A stretch of DNA of 64,000 nt from Desulfoscipio sp. XC116 (GCF_039851975.1 NZ_CP156660.1:1054001-1118000); one strand, 5' to 3'; shown: positions 1 to 8,905, counted from the stretch's first letter. A program made the numbers and translations. Notes: a model not told the origin generated them from the letters alone.

Positions 1-425
1 ACATCATGGAGTTGATCCAAAAAGTGGGCCTGAAAGGCTTTGAAGGATTTTACCCTTCCGAATTAAGCGGCGGGATGCGGCAGCGGTGTTCCATAGCAAG
101 AGCTTTTAATTATGAAGCCGACCTGTTGCTTATGGACGAGCCTTTTAAGTCGCTTGATTACAATTTGAGGATCGGCATGATTCGCCATCTGCTCACGCTA
201 TGGGACAGCACGAAAAAAACCATCATATTTGTCACGCACGAAATTGACGAAGTGCTTCTGCTCGGCGACAGAGTCCTTCTGCTTTCCGATCGGCCAGCAA
301 AGGTACGCAGAGAATTCCGTTTGGAAAAACCGAAATGCAAAAGAAATCTGACTGATGCAGATTTGATTGATACAAGAAACGAAATTATCAGAAACTTTCA
401 ATCCGAAAATGCATTGCCTTCATAA
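1..425 (+). CDS. ABC transporter ATP-binding protein, NitT/TauT type (C-terminal part)
   Basis: The window opens inside this gene; the reading frame is already open at base 3 and ends at TAA 423-425. The visible 139 residues hold the ABC signature (LSGGMRQR, about 62-85), Walker B followed by the catalytic Glu (LLLMDEP, about 126-146) and the H-switch (VTHEIDE). The EIDE after the switch and the DRVLLLSDRPAKV tail are typical of the nitrate/sulfonate/taurine importer ATPases (SsuB/TauB group). It would energise import through a permease and binding protein encoded to the left, outside the window. The substrate cannot be told from the ATPase alone. The Walker A half is missing only because of the window edge. 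Confidence 0.9.
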   Translation, partial: IMELIQKVGLKGFEGFYPSELSGGMRQRCSIARAFNYEADLLLMDEPFKSLDYNLRIGMIRHLLTLWDSTKKTIIFVTHEIDEVLLLGDRVLLLSDRPAKVRREFRLEKPKCKRNLTDADLIDTRNEIIRNFQSENALPS

Positions 426-450
426 AAACCAATCAAAGCATGCAGATTGT

Positions 451-1146
451 TTATAATGAGAGGATTTTCTCCAGCCGGTTCAGCTCTTTGATTACAATTG
501 TCCGTTTATCAAAAGACAGAATGCCTTCAAACTCCAGCCCCCGTAATTCTCTGGAAAGCGAAGTCCTTGAAACATCCATATACTCGGCCCACTCCTTCTT
601 TGAAAAAGGCAGTGATATCACATGCGAACCGTTCATTTTGTAATCATAAATCAAATAGCCCGCTATTTTTGCCCGAATGGAATCCAGCGAAAGGATTCCT
701 ATTTTATTCTTCAAAACCAGCGTTGAATTGGAGACATGTTCCAAATAATTGAGAAGAACAGTATGGTCAAGGCTGAATAAGGTGAGAAGGTCATTTTTTG
801 TGATAAGCATGATTTCGCAAGGTTTACAGGCGACAATAGTATCCGAATAATAATCAAGCCTGGAAAACATGGACGCCTCGGCAATCATATCGGCATTCCT
901 TTTTCTCTCAATAATAACGACCTTACCTGTTGGGAAAAGCTTTTGAACGTCGGCTGCACCCGATAACACGATTCCCATTTTGTCGGCGTTTTGAACAGGT
1001 GAAAAAATCACGTCATTCTCAACAAAATTGTCTGTCCTGAAATTGATATTTGAAAGTAAATTCTCAATTTCGTCAGGTTCTTTATTTTTAAATAAAGTAC
1101 ATTTTTTTAGTACAGATAATTTCCTGTTCACGTTAACCTCACTCAA
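451..1146 (-). CDS. Crp/Fnr family transcriptional regulator
   Basis: A 231-residue protein with an N-terminal cyclic-nucleotide-type beta-barrel (about residues 15-130), a long dimerisation helix and a C-terminal winged helix with the HTH KKEWAEYMDVSRTSLSREL. It lacks the N-terminal four-Cys pattern of Fnr, although C16 and a C-x2-C around residue 105 are present; whether they bind anything is unknown. It is divergent from the Fur-family gene at 1283, with a short shared promoter region that contains a perfect palindrome. It faces the ABC transporter end, so it is not in that operon. Role inferred: local regulator of this metabolic cluster. Confidence 0.85.
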   Translation of the reverse strand: MSEVNVNRKLSVLKKCTLFKNKEPDEIENLLSNINFRTDNFVENDVIFSPVQNADKMGIVLSGAADVQKLFPTGKVVIIERKRNADMIAEASMFSRLDYYSDTIVACKPCEIMLITKNDLLTLFSLDHTVLLNYLEHVSNSTLVLKNKIGILSLDSIRAKIAGYLIYDYKMNGSHVISLPFSKKEWAEYMDVSRTSLSRELRGLEFEGILSFDKRTIVIKELNRLEKILSL

Positions 1147-1164
1147 GGAAAATACTTCTAAAAA

Positions 1165-1180
1165 AGTATCTCCAGATACT
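1165..1180. promoter_or_regulatory. Perfect palindrome between divergent regulators
   Basis: AGTATCT-CC-AGATACT, a 7-2-7 perfect inverted repeat, lies 18 bp upstream of the Crp/Fnr start and about 100 bp upstream of the Fur-family start. A-rich and T-rich flanks extend the symmetry. It has the size and place of an operator for one of the two regulators. A terminator role is unlikely because no gene ends here. A second short palindrome, TGATAATCA at 1224-1232, resembles half of a Fur box. Confidence 0.5.
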
Positions 1181-1282
1181 CTTTTTCTGATTCTATTATA
1201 CTAAGATAAAATGGAAAAGCAAATGATAATCACTTTCTTTGTTTACTCCGTTAAGACTCTTGCATTGATACGGGTGATACAT

Positions 1283-1750
1283 ATGGTCGCAAATACAATT
1301 GAATTTGAAAGCGTGCTCCGTTCGTCCGGATATAAGCTCACAGCGCAGCGTCAGGCTTTACTCGAAATAATTGAAGCTACGAAAGGGCGGCATTTATGTA
1401 CAGAAGAAATTTTTGACGAAGTGAGAAAAAACTTTTCGAGTATCGGGCTTGCAACAGTTTACCGTAATTTACAGTTGTTCGAGAAGCTCGGGCTTGTGCA
1501 TCACATATTGCTGGGCGATGGCTGTATGCGGTTTCAGATAATAGATGCTCAGGAAAAGCACCGGCATCACCATCTTGTTTGCGAGATCTGCAGTGGGGTC
1601 ATGGATGTGGAAGAAGACATGTTGGAGACTATTGAAAAGAAGCTGTTATTAGAAATGGGGTTCACCGTAAGGGATCACAAGGTGCAATTTTTTGGAATAT
1701 GCAAAGAATGCGCAAAAGAAGAAATCAGGAAAGATTTGGAGGAAAAATAA
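1283..1750 (+). CDS. Fur family metalloregulator
   Basis: A 155-residue Fur/Zur/PerR-type repressor. It has an N-terminal winged helix (YKLTAQRQALLEII, then the recognition segment GLATVYRNLQ) and a His-rich metal-binding segment (KHRHHHLVCEIC). Two C-x2-C pairs (CEIC and CKEC) would hold the structural zinc. I chose ATG 1283, which gives the usual Fur length; an upstream ATG at 1211 has no ribosome site and would add 24 residues with no match to the family. The stop codon overlaps the start of the giant activase gene (TAATG), so the two are translationally coupled. Which metal or signal it senses cannot be read from the sequence. Confidence 0.85.
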   Translation: MVANTIEFESVLRSSGYKLTAQRQALLEIIEATKGRHLCTEEIFDEVRKNFSSIGLATVYRNLQLFEKLGLVHHILLGDGCMRFQIIDAQEKHRHHHLVCEICSGVMDVEEDMLETIEKKLLLEMGFTVRDHKVQFFGICKECAKEEIRKDLEEK

Positions 1751-4700
1751 TGTACAGCGTTGGAATTGATGTGGGCTATTCGTCTGTAAAGGTAATGCTG
1801 ACGGACGAAAATAATGATATATGTTTCAGCCGGTATCAAATGCACAAAGGCAGGATGAAGGACACGCTTAAAAGCGTCCTTCACGAAATGTGCGGTTCAT
1901 TTGACACCCGGCAAATTCAATATGGGGCCGTGACCGGCAGCGGGAGCAAATTCTTAAGCGCAAACAGCGTAATTGCAGCCGTAAACGATGTCGCGGCTGC
2001 TGTTGAAGGAGGCCTTGCGGAAAACAGAGCAATCGGCTCGATCATCGATATCGGCGGAGAAAACGCAAGCTTTATTTCCGGCTTGAGCGGCAGCGACAAA
2101 TCCCGCATTGAGATATCCATGAATTCCAATTGTTCTTCCGGAACCGGCTCCTTTTTGGAGGAACAGATGTCAAGGCTGGATTTAAAGCTTGCGGATTATA
2201 CCAAGCTTGCCGAAAAAGCAAAATCAATCCCGAGAATTGCGGGCCGCTGCAGTGTGTTCGCAAAAACAGACATTACGCACCATCAGCAGGAAGGCGTTCC
2301 GGTCCCGGATATTTTGTTGGGACTGGCGTATGCCCTCGTCCGCAACTATAAGGGCACGGTAATGAAAAAGCTTCCCGTTGCAAAACCGGTTTTGTTTTCC
2401 GGCGGCGTTGCTCATAATGGGGGAATTATTACCGCGTTAAAGGATGTTCTGGACCTTTCCGATGAGGATCTGGTCATCCCGCAAAATTTGGGGTGCGTCG
2501 GCGCTTTGGGCGCGGCTGTTATGGCAAAGCAAAACAATTTGTCTGTTAATATGAACGAGCTGTTTTCCGTCATCGAGCAGGCCGTAGAAATTCTGAAAAA
2601 CGGCGAGGACGAGATAAAGCTTCCGGCGCTTGCCGGATATGGAAATGGAGACAGCCTGGGAAAGTATGAATGCCAAGACGCTGCCGTGCAAACGGATGTT
2701 ATAGATTGCTATCTGGGAGTAGATATCGGGTCAACCAGTACCAATCTTGTTTTGCTAGATAAAGAAAAGGAAATTATTTTCTATAAGTACCTGAGGACAT
2801 TGGGTAATCCTGTTGACGCCGTTCTGAAGGGGTTTAGGGAAATAAGAAATGAATTCGGAGACAGGATTAACATCGTCGGCGTCGGCACAACCGGTTCCGG
2901 CAGATATTTGATTGGAAGAATGGTCGGCGCTGATGTGATCCTTGATGAAATTACGTCGCAGGCAAAAGCGGCAGTAAGAATTAACGGCGATGTGGATACC
3001 ATATTTGAAATCGGCGGTCAGGATTCAAAGTTTATCAGCCTGGAAAAGGGCGCTGTCGTAGACTTCCAGATGAATAAGATCTGCGCGGCGGGCACCGGAT
3101 CGTTTATTGAGGAACAAGCAAAAAAATTCAGTATACCGATTGAAGCGTTCGGAGATATCGCCCTTGCAAGCGCGAACCCGATAAACCTTGGGGAAAGATG
3201 CACCGTTTTTATTGAAACAAGCATCGCCTCCTGCTTATCCCAGGGCAAAGAACTTGATGATATTGTTTCCGGACTGTGCTATTCGATTGTCAGGAACTAT
3301 CTTTACAGAGTTGTGGGACAGAAGCGAATCGGAAACAAAATCTTTTTTCAGGGTGGGCTCGCCTATAATCAAGGGGTTGTCAACGCCTTCAGAGCTGTTA
3401 CCGGTAAGGAAATTATTGTCCCGCCGTTTTTCAGCGTGACCGGAGCCTATGGCGCCGCCATTATGACAAAGGAAGAAATGAGTGGACGAAGGAGCTCTTT
3501 CAAAGGGTTTGATCTTACAGTGAATGATTTATCCGCTGTAAGCATGGAGAAAAAATCGGCAAGTGACAATGAAGCCTCTTACAATGAAACGGTAAGAAAA
3601 CTTGTATTTAAAGATTACCTTCCAGAGACCTCCGCAAAAAAGACGGTGGGCATACCCAGGGCACTCTTTACCTATGGAATGTTTTCCATGTTTAACGCAT
3701 TCTTTAAGGAACTGGGTTTTAATGTTATTTTATCTGATCCGACAAGCGAAAGCACAATAGCGCTTGGCCAGCATTACGCTTTGGATGAAACCTGCTATCC
3801 CATAAAGCTGATAACCGGACATGTGGCCGAGCTGATGAGCAAAGAGGTTGATTATATCTTCTTCCCCGATCTGGTGACCGTAGATCATCCGGGCTCAGCC
3901 AGCCGGAAAAATTACGGCTGTGCGTACATGCAGCTTGCTTTTAAGGTTATGAATCAGGCCATGGAGCTTGATAAAAAGGGGATCAGCCTTCTGTCTCCCA
4001 CCATGGCGTTTCATATGGGCAGGGATCATTTGATGAAAAGCTTTTTGGGGATTGGGCAGCAGCTTGAAAAAACGCCCGAACAAACCGCTCAAGCGTTACA
4101 AAAAGGAATGTCCGCTCTTCTGCGCCTTGAGGAGCGTATGAACGAAGACAGCAAAAGAGTGATGAGTCAACTCAAGCCTGATGAAAAGGTGTTTGTCATG
4201 ATCTCAAAAATATACGGTGTTGCCGATCCGGTGCTCAACATGGGAATACCGGAAAAGCTTGCCGAGATGGGTTATAAAGTCATTCCTTTCTATGCTTTGC
4301 CGGAAGGGAATATATCCAAAGAACATCCCAATATGTTCTGGCCGTTTGGACAGCATATTCTGGAGCCTGCGCAGCTCATTCGCAAACATCCTAACCTGTA
4401 CGCGATTTTTCTTACCCATCATGGCTGCGGCCCGGATTCTATTCTTTCGCACTATTTCAGGGAGGCCATGAGCGGCAAGTCTTATCTGCATATAGAAATA
4501 GATGAACATTCCTCAAGCGTTGGCATCATTACCCGGGTGGAAGCCTTTATTAACAGTTTGAAAAACATCAAGGCTAAGCAGGCGTCCGAAATCAGCACTT
4601 ACGTCAGTAAAATGGTTCATAATGAGGCAAATATAAAGAAAAGTCTCGGCGATATCGATAGCAAATCAATTGTTTATTTGCCTTATCTCTACCCTTATTC

Positions 4701-5748
4701 CGCAATCTTCAAAGAAATTCTATTGAAAAAAGGAATCAAGGCGAAGTCGCTGCCCGCCTCGACCAGGGCTTCCATTGAAATCGGCCGCAAGTTTACGATA
4801 ACCGAAGAATATTTTTCTCTTACGGCTTTGTTGGGCGGCATTTTCAAAGAGCTGAACGAAATCGTCAAACAAGAGGCGGATAACATGGTTTTCCTTATTC
4901 CCCAAAACGAGGGAACGGAAACGGACGGTCAATACAGCCGCCTGCTCAGAACAAAGCTTGACGAAGAAGGTTTTGCGAATGCGGGTGTCCTATCCCCCTT
5001 CTGGGAGGATATTCTTTTCGGAGATGAAAAGGTCTTCAACGCAATCAGCCTGTGCTTGCTTGCCGGGGATATCGTCTGGAATGCGCCGTATAAGTCGCGG
5101 GGAAATCATCTGAACACGATTATCGAATTGATCAGAAATGAACGGCTTGACATAAAGCAATTGAAACTGGTTGCGCAGGAAATATCAAAAGAACTCTCCG
5201 GAGCAAGCTTTGCTAAAAAGGTCCTGGCGGTCGGAGAATTCAATATCCTGTTTGACGAGTTGTTAAACAGCGGTATTTTCAAAGAGCTTGAGAGCAAAGG
5301 CCACCGTGTTGTATACAGTCCTTTCAGCGAGGCCATGTGGATGATGTGGCATGACTATGCCAATCAGAATCACGTTGAAAATCCGGAACCGGCTGAAAAA
5401 AGACTGGAGCATTTAAAGGAAAATATCGCAGCTATTTCAAACGCATTGTCAGGTTGGGGTGCATTTGCAGCAGATACGGATACCCTTGTACGGATTGCGG
5501 ACAAAACATTGGGCTTCTACTCAGGCGCTCACGGAAGATACAGACAGGCCAAGCAGCTTTGCGGCCTGCCGAATATCGACGGCGTTATCACCGCCGCTTC
5601 CATGTATGAAAACACGGGAATCGTACTTGGCATGCTGCAAAAAGGTTTTGAGGACGAGCAAACGAAGCCTGCCTTAAATCTCACCTTTGACGGAAATAAA
5701 AATGAGAATGACAAAATAAAGGTTGAATCATTTATGTACTATCTTTGA
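1750..5748 (+). CDS. Giant fused CoA-dehydratase activase (two BadF/HgdC-type ATPase domains plus DUF2229/HgdB-like part)
   Basis: 1332 residues, starting at the ATG that overlaps the fur stop (ribosome site GGAGG just upstream). Two tandem ASKHA ATPase domains begin at about residue 4 (GIDVGYSSVK) and 318 (GVDIGSTSTN). Each has its Cys in a C-x-x-GTGS motif (about 127 and 444) of the kind that binds the bridging [4Fe-4S] cluster in HgdC-type activases. From about residue 630 comes a DUF2229 segment (GIPRALFTYGMF), then a C-terminal region related to 2-hydroxyacyl-CoA dehydratase subunits. The family is known from anaerobes, where such activases deliver low-potential electrons using ATP; the substrate of the fused form is not established. 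Coupling to a Fur-type regulator suggests metal- or redox-dependent expression. Confidence 0.88.
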   Translation: MYSVGIDVGYSSVKVMLTDENNDICFSRYQMHKGRMKDTLKSVLHEMCGSFDTRQIQYGAVTGSGSKFLSANSVIAAVNDVAAAVEGGLAENRAIGSIIDIGGENASFISGLSGSDKSRIEISMNSNCSSGTGSFLEEQMSRLDLKLADYTKLAEKAKSIPRIAGRCSVFAKTDITHHQQEGVPVPDILLGLAYALVRNYKGTVMKKLPVAKPVLFSGGVAHNGGIITALKDVLDLSDEDLVIPQNLGCVGALGAAVMAKQNNLSVNMNELFSVIEQAVEILKNGEDEIKLPALAGYGNGDSLGKYECQDAAVQTDVIDCYLGVDIGSTSTNLVLLDKEKEIIFYKYLRTLGNPVDAVLKGFREIRNEFGDRINIVGVGTTGSGRYLIGRMVGADVILDEITSQAKAAVRINGDVDTIFEIGGQDSKFISLEKGAVVDFQMNKICAAGTGSFIEEQAKKFSIPIEAFGDIALASANPINLGERCTVFIETSIASCLSQGKELDDIVSGLCYSIVRNYLYRVVGQKRIGNKIFFQGGLAYNQGVVNAFRAVTGKEIIVPPFFSVTGAYGAAIMTKEEMSGRRSSFKGFDLTVNDLSAVSMEKKSASDNEASYNETVRKLVFKDYLPETSAKKTVGIPRALFTYGMFSMFNAFFKELGFNVILSDPTSESTIALGQHYALDETCYPIKLITGHVAELMSKEVDYIFFPDLVTVDHPGSASRKNYGCAYMQLAFKVMNQAMELDKKGISLLSPTMAFHMGRDHLMKSFLGIGQQLEKTPEQTAQALQKGMSALLRLEERMNEDSKRVMSQLKPDEKVFVMISKIYGVADPVLNMGIPEKLAEMGYKVIPFYALPEGNISKEHPNMFWPFGQHILEPAQLIRKHPNLYAIFLTHHGCGPDSILSHYFREAMSGKSYLHIEIDEHSSSVGIITRVEAFINSLKNIKAKQASEISTYVSKMVHNEANIKKSLGDIDSKSIVYLPYLYPYSAIFKEILLKKGIKAKSLPASTRASIEIGRKFTITEEYFSLTALLGGIFKELNEIVKQEADNMVFLIPQNEGTETDGQYSRLLRTKLDEEGFANAGVLSPFWEDILFGDEKVFNAISLCLLAGDIVWNAPYKSRGNHLNTIIELIRNERLDIKQLKLVAQEISKELSGASFAKKVLAVGEFNILFDELLNSGIFKELESKGHRVVYSPFSEAMWMMWHDYANQNHVENPEPAEKRLEHLKENIAAISNALSGWGAFAADTDTLVRIADKTLGFYSGAHGRYRQAKQLCGLPNIDGVITAASMYENTGIVLGMLQKGFEDEQTKPALNLTFDGNKNENDKIKVESFMYYL

Positions 5749-5763
5749 AAAGGAGTGGGGCGT

Positions 5764-6384
5764 ATGGATAACAATAATGTTTGCAGATATGGGCACGGCC
5801 AGGGACATAATTGCCAAAGGAACCGTTTTCGGCGTGGGCCGAGCAGCTTTTATATGCAGGACGCCGGACTTGTGTTTGAAAAGCTTGCTTTAAATGAAGG
5901 CGATACACTTTTGGATTTAGGCTGCGGAGCCGGAGACTATTCACTTTATGCCGCTAAAATAGTAGGCGAATCCGGGAACGTATACGCATTGGATCTCTGG
6001 CAGGATATGCTGGATAAAGTGTGCGAAGAAGCCGCCACGCAGGGAATTCATAATATACATCCGGTGGTGTCAGATATTCGTAAACGAATCAATATCCCGG
6101 ATAAAAGTATAGACGCTTGTCTGATTGCAACGGTTCTTCATACGCTGGACTTTTCTCTGGCACAAACGAAATTATTTGCTGAACTTAAGAGAACCATCAA
6201 GTTCCTTGGGAAGCTGGCAATTATTGAGTGCAAAAAAGAAAACACCTTTCATGGGCCTCCTTTGCATATGCGTATATCACCTGAAGAGCTTGAAAAGGGT
6301 CTTGGGGAGTACGGCTTTAAAAAAATTGATTATGCGGATTGGGGGACAAATTATATGGCGTTGTTTGTTTTAAACAATCCTTGA
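5764..6384 (+). CDS. Class I SAM-dependent methyltransferase
   Basis: 206 residues. The SAM-binding motif LDLGCGAGDYSLYAA (about residue 55) and the following acidic loop (VYALDLW) define a Rossmann-type methyltransferase of the Methyltransf_11/UbiE-like group. The first 25 residues are His, Cys, Arg and Asn rich (CRYGHGQGHNC) and may bind a metal; this is unusual for the family. ATG 5764 is chosen because AAAAGGAG lies about 8 bases upstream; a GTG at 5755 falls inside that ribosome site. It follows the giant activase by 15 bases and is probably in its operon. The acceptor is unknown. Confidence 0.85.
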   Translation: MDNNNVCRYGHGQGHNCQRNRFRRGPSSFYMQDAGLVFEKLALNEGDTLLDLGCGAGDYSLYAAKIVGESGNVYALDLWQDMLDKVCEEAATQGIHNIHPVVSDIRKRINIPDKSIDACLIATVLHTLDFSLAQTKLFAELKRTIKFLGKLAIIECKKENTFHGPPLHMRISPEELEKGLGEYGFKKIDYADWGTNYMALFVLNNP

Positions 6385-6470
6385 AAAGGTAAGCGCAGCT
6401 TCAAACCTTTATCAACTTTCAAAAAATAGCCGGTTAAAAGGTAAACGGCCAAACAATTGTGGAGATATTC

Positions 6471-6908
6471 ATGGGGAAGCTTACTATTTCCAAAGAGCAT
6501 TATTTAAAAGCAGTTTACGAGCTGTTCCCCGAAGGAGGGGGAGTGCGTATTTCGGATATTGCGGCTAAACTCAATGTCACAAAAGCAAGCTCCTGTATAG
6601 CAATGAAGAACCTGGAACAGAAAAGGATGATATATCGGGACGCCGGCAGGCTGGTTTTCCTCACCAAAGAAGGCGAATATCAAGCAGTTTTGGTTTTAGA
6701 CAAAGTTGCAATCATACGGAAGTTTTTGACTGATGTGCTGGGCATAAGGCACGAAATCGCGGATGCCGATGCCTGCGCAATAGTGCATGTCGTCAGCGTT
6801 GAAACGCTCTGCTCTTTGTGCCGCTTTACCAACCGGAAATGTCCAGGAAGTTGCCATATGAAAACAGATACCTCCCCTAATAGGCTTATAAACTCTTATC
6901 TTCTGTAA
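6471..6908 (+). CDS. DtxR/MntR-like regulator with Cys-rich tail
   Basis: 145 residues. The N-terminal winged helix (KLTISKEHYLKAVYEL, then RISDIAAKLNVTKASSCIAMKNLEQ) and the dimerisation region (KFLTDVLGI, DADACAIVHVVS) follow MntR/DtxR. The usual metal ligands are altered: the His of the HxLLExFL segment is replaced (KVAIIRKFL) and the Glu of the E-G-I-E-H segment is missing. The C-terminus carries four clustered Cys (ETLCSLCRFTNRKCPGSC), which could form another metal site. Start at ATG 6471 with GTGGAG upstream. It follows the methyltransferase by 86 bases. It could sense a thiophilic metal or a redox signal rather than Mn or Fe; this is inference. Confidence 0.75.
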   Translation: MGKLTISKEHYLKAVYELFPEGGGVRISDIAAKLNVTKASSCIAMKNLEQKRMIYRDAGRLVFLTKEGEYQAVLVLDKVAIIRKFLTDVLGIRHEIADADACAIVHVVSVETLCSLCRFTNRKCPGSCHMKTDTSPNRLINSYLL

Positions 6909-7150
6909 AAAAGGATATGCGTTTTGTTAAAGACAAGAGATTTTGCAGTATGGAGGTTTGTCATTTTGTACTTACAACACACTGGTTCACTTGAAGCCAA
7001 AAAACCGTTCTTTAGGCGGTTACAGTAATTCGCATAGAAAGATAACCCATACTAAACGGCGGTTTTGAAATAAAGCAATTCAAAGCCGCCGTTTTCCTTT
7101 TCAAAAAATAGGATTTCGGAGAGCATGTTAAAGTCGTCCCTTTTTAAGGA

Positions 7151-7179
7151 CACGGCGGCACAAGGAGGATGCCGCCGTG
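7151..7179. repeat. 10-bp perfect inverted repeat
   Basis: CACGGCGGCA, a 9-base loop and TGCCGCCGTG. A second hairpin using the same GGCGG/CCGCC words stands 60 bases upstream (7054-7094). Both may be terminators, but neither has a clean T-run. Confidence 0.6.
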
Positions 7180-7304
7180 CTTCTTTGTCTTCGACATAAT
7201 TTGATATTATTCTGCATATTAAAAAAAGACTTGGCGATTTAGGGGACTATTGCGGTTATGAAGTTACCTACACACGTTACACGTTAAGATATACAAGCTC
7301 CTGT

Positions 7305-7337
7305 GCCCGATTGGTTTTTATCCAGTCGGGCTTTTTT
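7305..7337 (+). terminator. Rho-independent terminator
   Basis: GCCCGATTGG, a 7-base loop, CCAGTCGGGC and then TTTTTT. It lies about 125 bases upstream of the sigma-like gene of the element, so it may end an incoming transcript or act as an attenuator for the element's genes. Confidence 0.75.
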
Positions 7338-7461
7338 GCGTTTTTCCTCAAATTATTTTTCACTTCTTGCCGTTTACTTTGCCAAATTTTTCATTTCTAC
7401 CGTAGTAGTGGCGAAAGGGAAGCCATCACCCGCCTTTGCGGATGCGAAGGGAGGTGAGAAC

Positions 7462-7887
7462 ATGAAGCCTCATTCCCACAAAGAACACAAACGGCACACC
7501 TTTGACAGCTTCTGCAAAAAGATACTCAAGCATGAAGCCCGCGACTATTACGACGAGTTAAAAAGACGCCGAGAACATGAAATATCTTTGGACGAGCTGT
7601 CCGAAAAGGATTGGGAGCAATTAGCCGTTATGGACGAATATTTCAAGGATACATACAGCTTTTGCGTGTTGGGCTACGACATTACCGTGTCGGATGAACG
7701 CATAGGCGAAGCTCTGAAAGCCTTGCCGACAAACAAGCGCGACATTATCCTGCTGTCTTATTTCCTTGAGATGACGGACAGGGAAATCGGGGAACTCTTG
7801 AACCTTGTCCGTCGCACCGTTGCCTATCGTCGGACAAGCACTTTGCAGGAACTAAAAAAATTCATGGAGGGAAAAGCGGATGAATAG
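7462..7887 (+). CDS. Sigma-70-like regulator of a Tn916/Tn1549-type element
   Basis: 141 residues, start ATG 7462 after a strong GGGAGGTGAGAA site. Its C-terminal half (KRDIILLSYFLEMTDREIGELL, then VRRTVAYRRTSTL) is a sigma region 4 HTH. This matches the small sigma-like proteins carried next to the integrase module of Tn916/Tn1549-type conjugative elements. The stop overlaps the start of the next gene by 8 bases. No conjugation genes follow, so it is part of a remnant. Likely role: control of the element's own excision genes. Confidence 0.8.
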   Translation: MKPHSHKEHKRHTFDSFCKKILKHEARDYYDELKRRREHEISLDELSEKDWEQLAVMDEYFKDTYSFCVLGYDITVSDERIGEALKALPTNKRDIILLSYFLEMTDREIGELLNLVRRTVAYRRTSTLQELKKFMEGKADE

Positions 7888-8122
7888 TATACGGACCGGT
7901 AATACCGGCTTGCTTCCTTTCCCCGTCATTGCGGCGGCAAGCAACGGCGACATCAACGCAATCAACACCGTCCTAAAGCACTATGAGGGATATATTGCCG
8001 CATTGTCTACAAGGCAGCTTTACGACGAAAGCGGCAATCCCCATCTGTGCGTAGACCCTGAATTGCGACGCAGACTGGAGACCAAGCTGATAACCAAAAT
8101 CCTGACTTTCAGGGTAGCTTAA
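7880..8122 (+). CDS. Small helix-turn-helix protein of the integrative element
   Basis: 80 residues, overlapping the sigma-like gene. It resembles the conserved Tn916-family orf8-type proteins (LPFPVIAAASNGDINAINTV, DPELRRRLETKLITKIL), which accompany the sigma-like protein and resemble a sigma region 2 helix bundle. The two are usually found as a pair, and together look like a split sigma factor. Function inferred from this pairing only. Confidence 0.72.
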   Translation: MNSIRTGNTGLLPFPVIAAASNGDINAINTVLKHYEGYIAALSTRQLYDESGNPHLCVDPELRRRLETKLITKILTFRVA

Positions 8123-8180
8123 CGAAAAGCCTGCTACGGGAGCGCGTCCCCTTTCCACGCTTCCCGCGGTAGGCTTTTCG
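8123..8180. repeat. Long imperfect stem-loop behind the HTH gene
   Basis: CGAAAAGCCT (8123-8132) pairs with AGGCTTTTCG (8171-8180), and the inner arms GCTACGGGA/TCCCGCGGT continue the stem with wobble pairs. There is no T-run at the 3' side. It may be a processing or attenuation structure typical of such elements. Confidence 0.6.
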
Positions 8181-8683
8181 TGTTTGCCATTTTGCAAAAG
8201 TACATCCATAAACCAATGTGCTTTTGCAGGCTGACAAACGCCTTCGTTCTTTGACAAAGAAAGCACGGCAAAACAACGTGCATCATAGGGCAAATCGGAT
8301 ACTTTCGGTCTATGCCGAGCCGGACGGCGGGTGCGCCACGACTTCCCCAAGGGAACGAGCGATCACCACCCATGCCGCAAAATGAGCTTGGCAGTTTATG
8401 GGGCGACGACACATAGGCCGGTACAATGATACTTCCGTCCAGCCACAGTCCGAGCGTTAAAAGCGTCGCAGGCAATGGGGATGGCCCGTCAGTATGGGGG
8501 GAGGTGAAATGCCTATGAGGACGGTCAGCCGCCGTCCATCCGATAAGCCCGTAACGATAGAAAATTGATAAAGAAAATGCGGCTTAGGGGTACGCCCGTT
8601 TTTGGGCAAGCGTTTATGCGAATCCAATCATGGGTGCGCCCCTGCTGCCTGCATTTCTATTTTGAGAGAAAGGGGCTGATACC
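8181..8683 (+). other. About 500 bp with no recognisable gene
   Basis: Sits between the HTH gene and the excisionase-like gene. Open frames here are short and show no family features. The same gap is common in Tn916/Tn1549-type elements, where it carries regulatory DNA. Confidence 0.5.
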
Positions 8684-8905
8684 TTGCTGAAAAGCAATGA
8701 AGCATATAAGCTGATTTTTCGGGAATACCCGGACGTGGTCAGTGTAGAGCAGATGTGTGAAATGCTGGGCGGTATCAGCACAAAAACCGGATACCGCCTT
8801 TTAAAGCAAAACCAGATCAAGCACTTTAAAATAGGCCGAACGTACAAAATCCCCAAGCTTCATATTTTCGAATACCTGGCGGTCGCGCAGGAATCCGATG
8901 CGTAA
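8684..8905 (+). CDS. Excisionase-like HTH protein
   Basis: 73 residues, TTG start with AAAGGGG upstream. It is a MerR/Xis-type winged helix: VVSVEQMCEMLGGISTKTGYRLLKQNQIKHFKIGRTYKIPK. It resembles the excisionase family protein encoded just upstream of the integrase in Tn1549-like elements. It lies 103 bases before the integrase gene in the same direction. Xis proteins bend DNA at the attachment site and steer the integrase towards excision. Confidence 0.8.
   Translation: MLKSNEAYKLIFREYPDVVSVEQMCEMLGGISTKTGYRLLKQNQIKHFKIGRTYKIPKLHIFEYLAVAQESDA

Larger units (their letters stand above)
6909..7461 (+). other. 553-bp stretch without genes, left side of the mobile remnant
   Basis: No convincing gene. 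It holds three hairpins in a row: AAACGGCGG/CCGCCGTTT (7054-7094), a perfect 10-bp repeat CACGGCGGCA/TGCCGCCGTG (7151-7179) and a T-tailed terminator (7305-7337). Codon-like structure is absent. The junction between the resident cluster and the integrative-element remnant probably lies here, but I found no direct repeat matching the tRNA-Leu att region. Confidence 0.6.
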
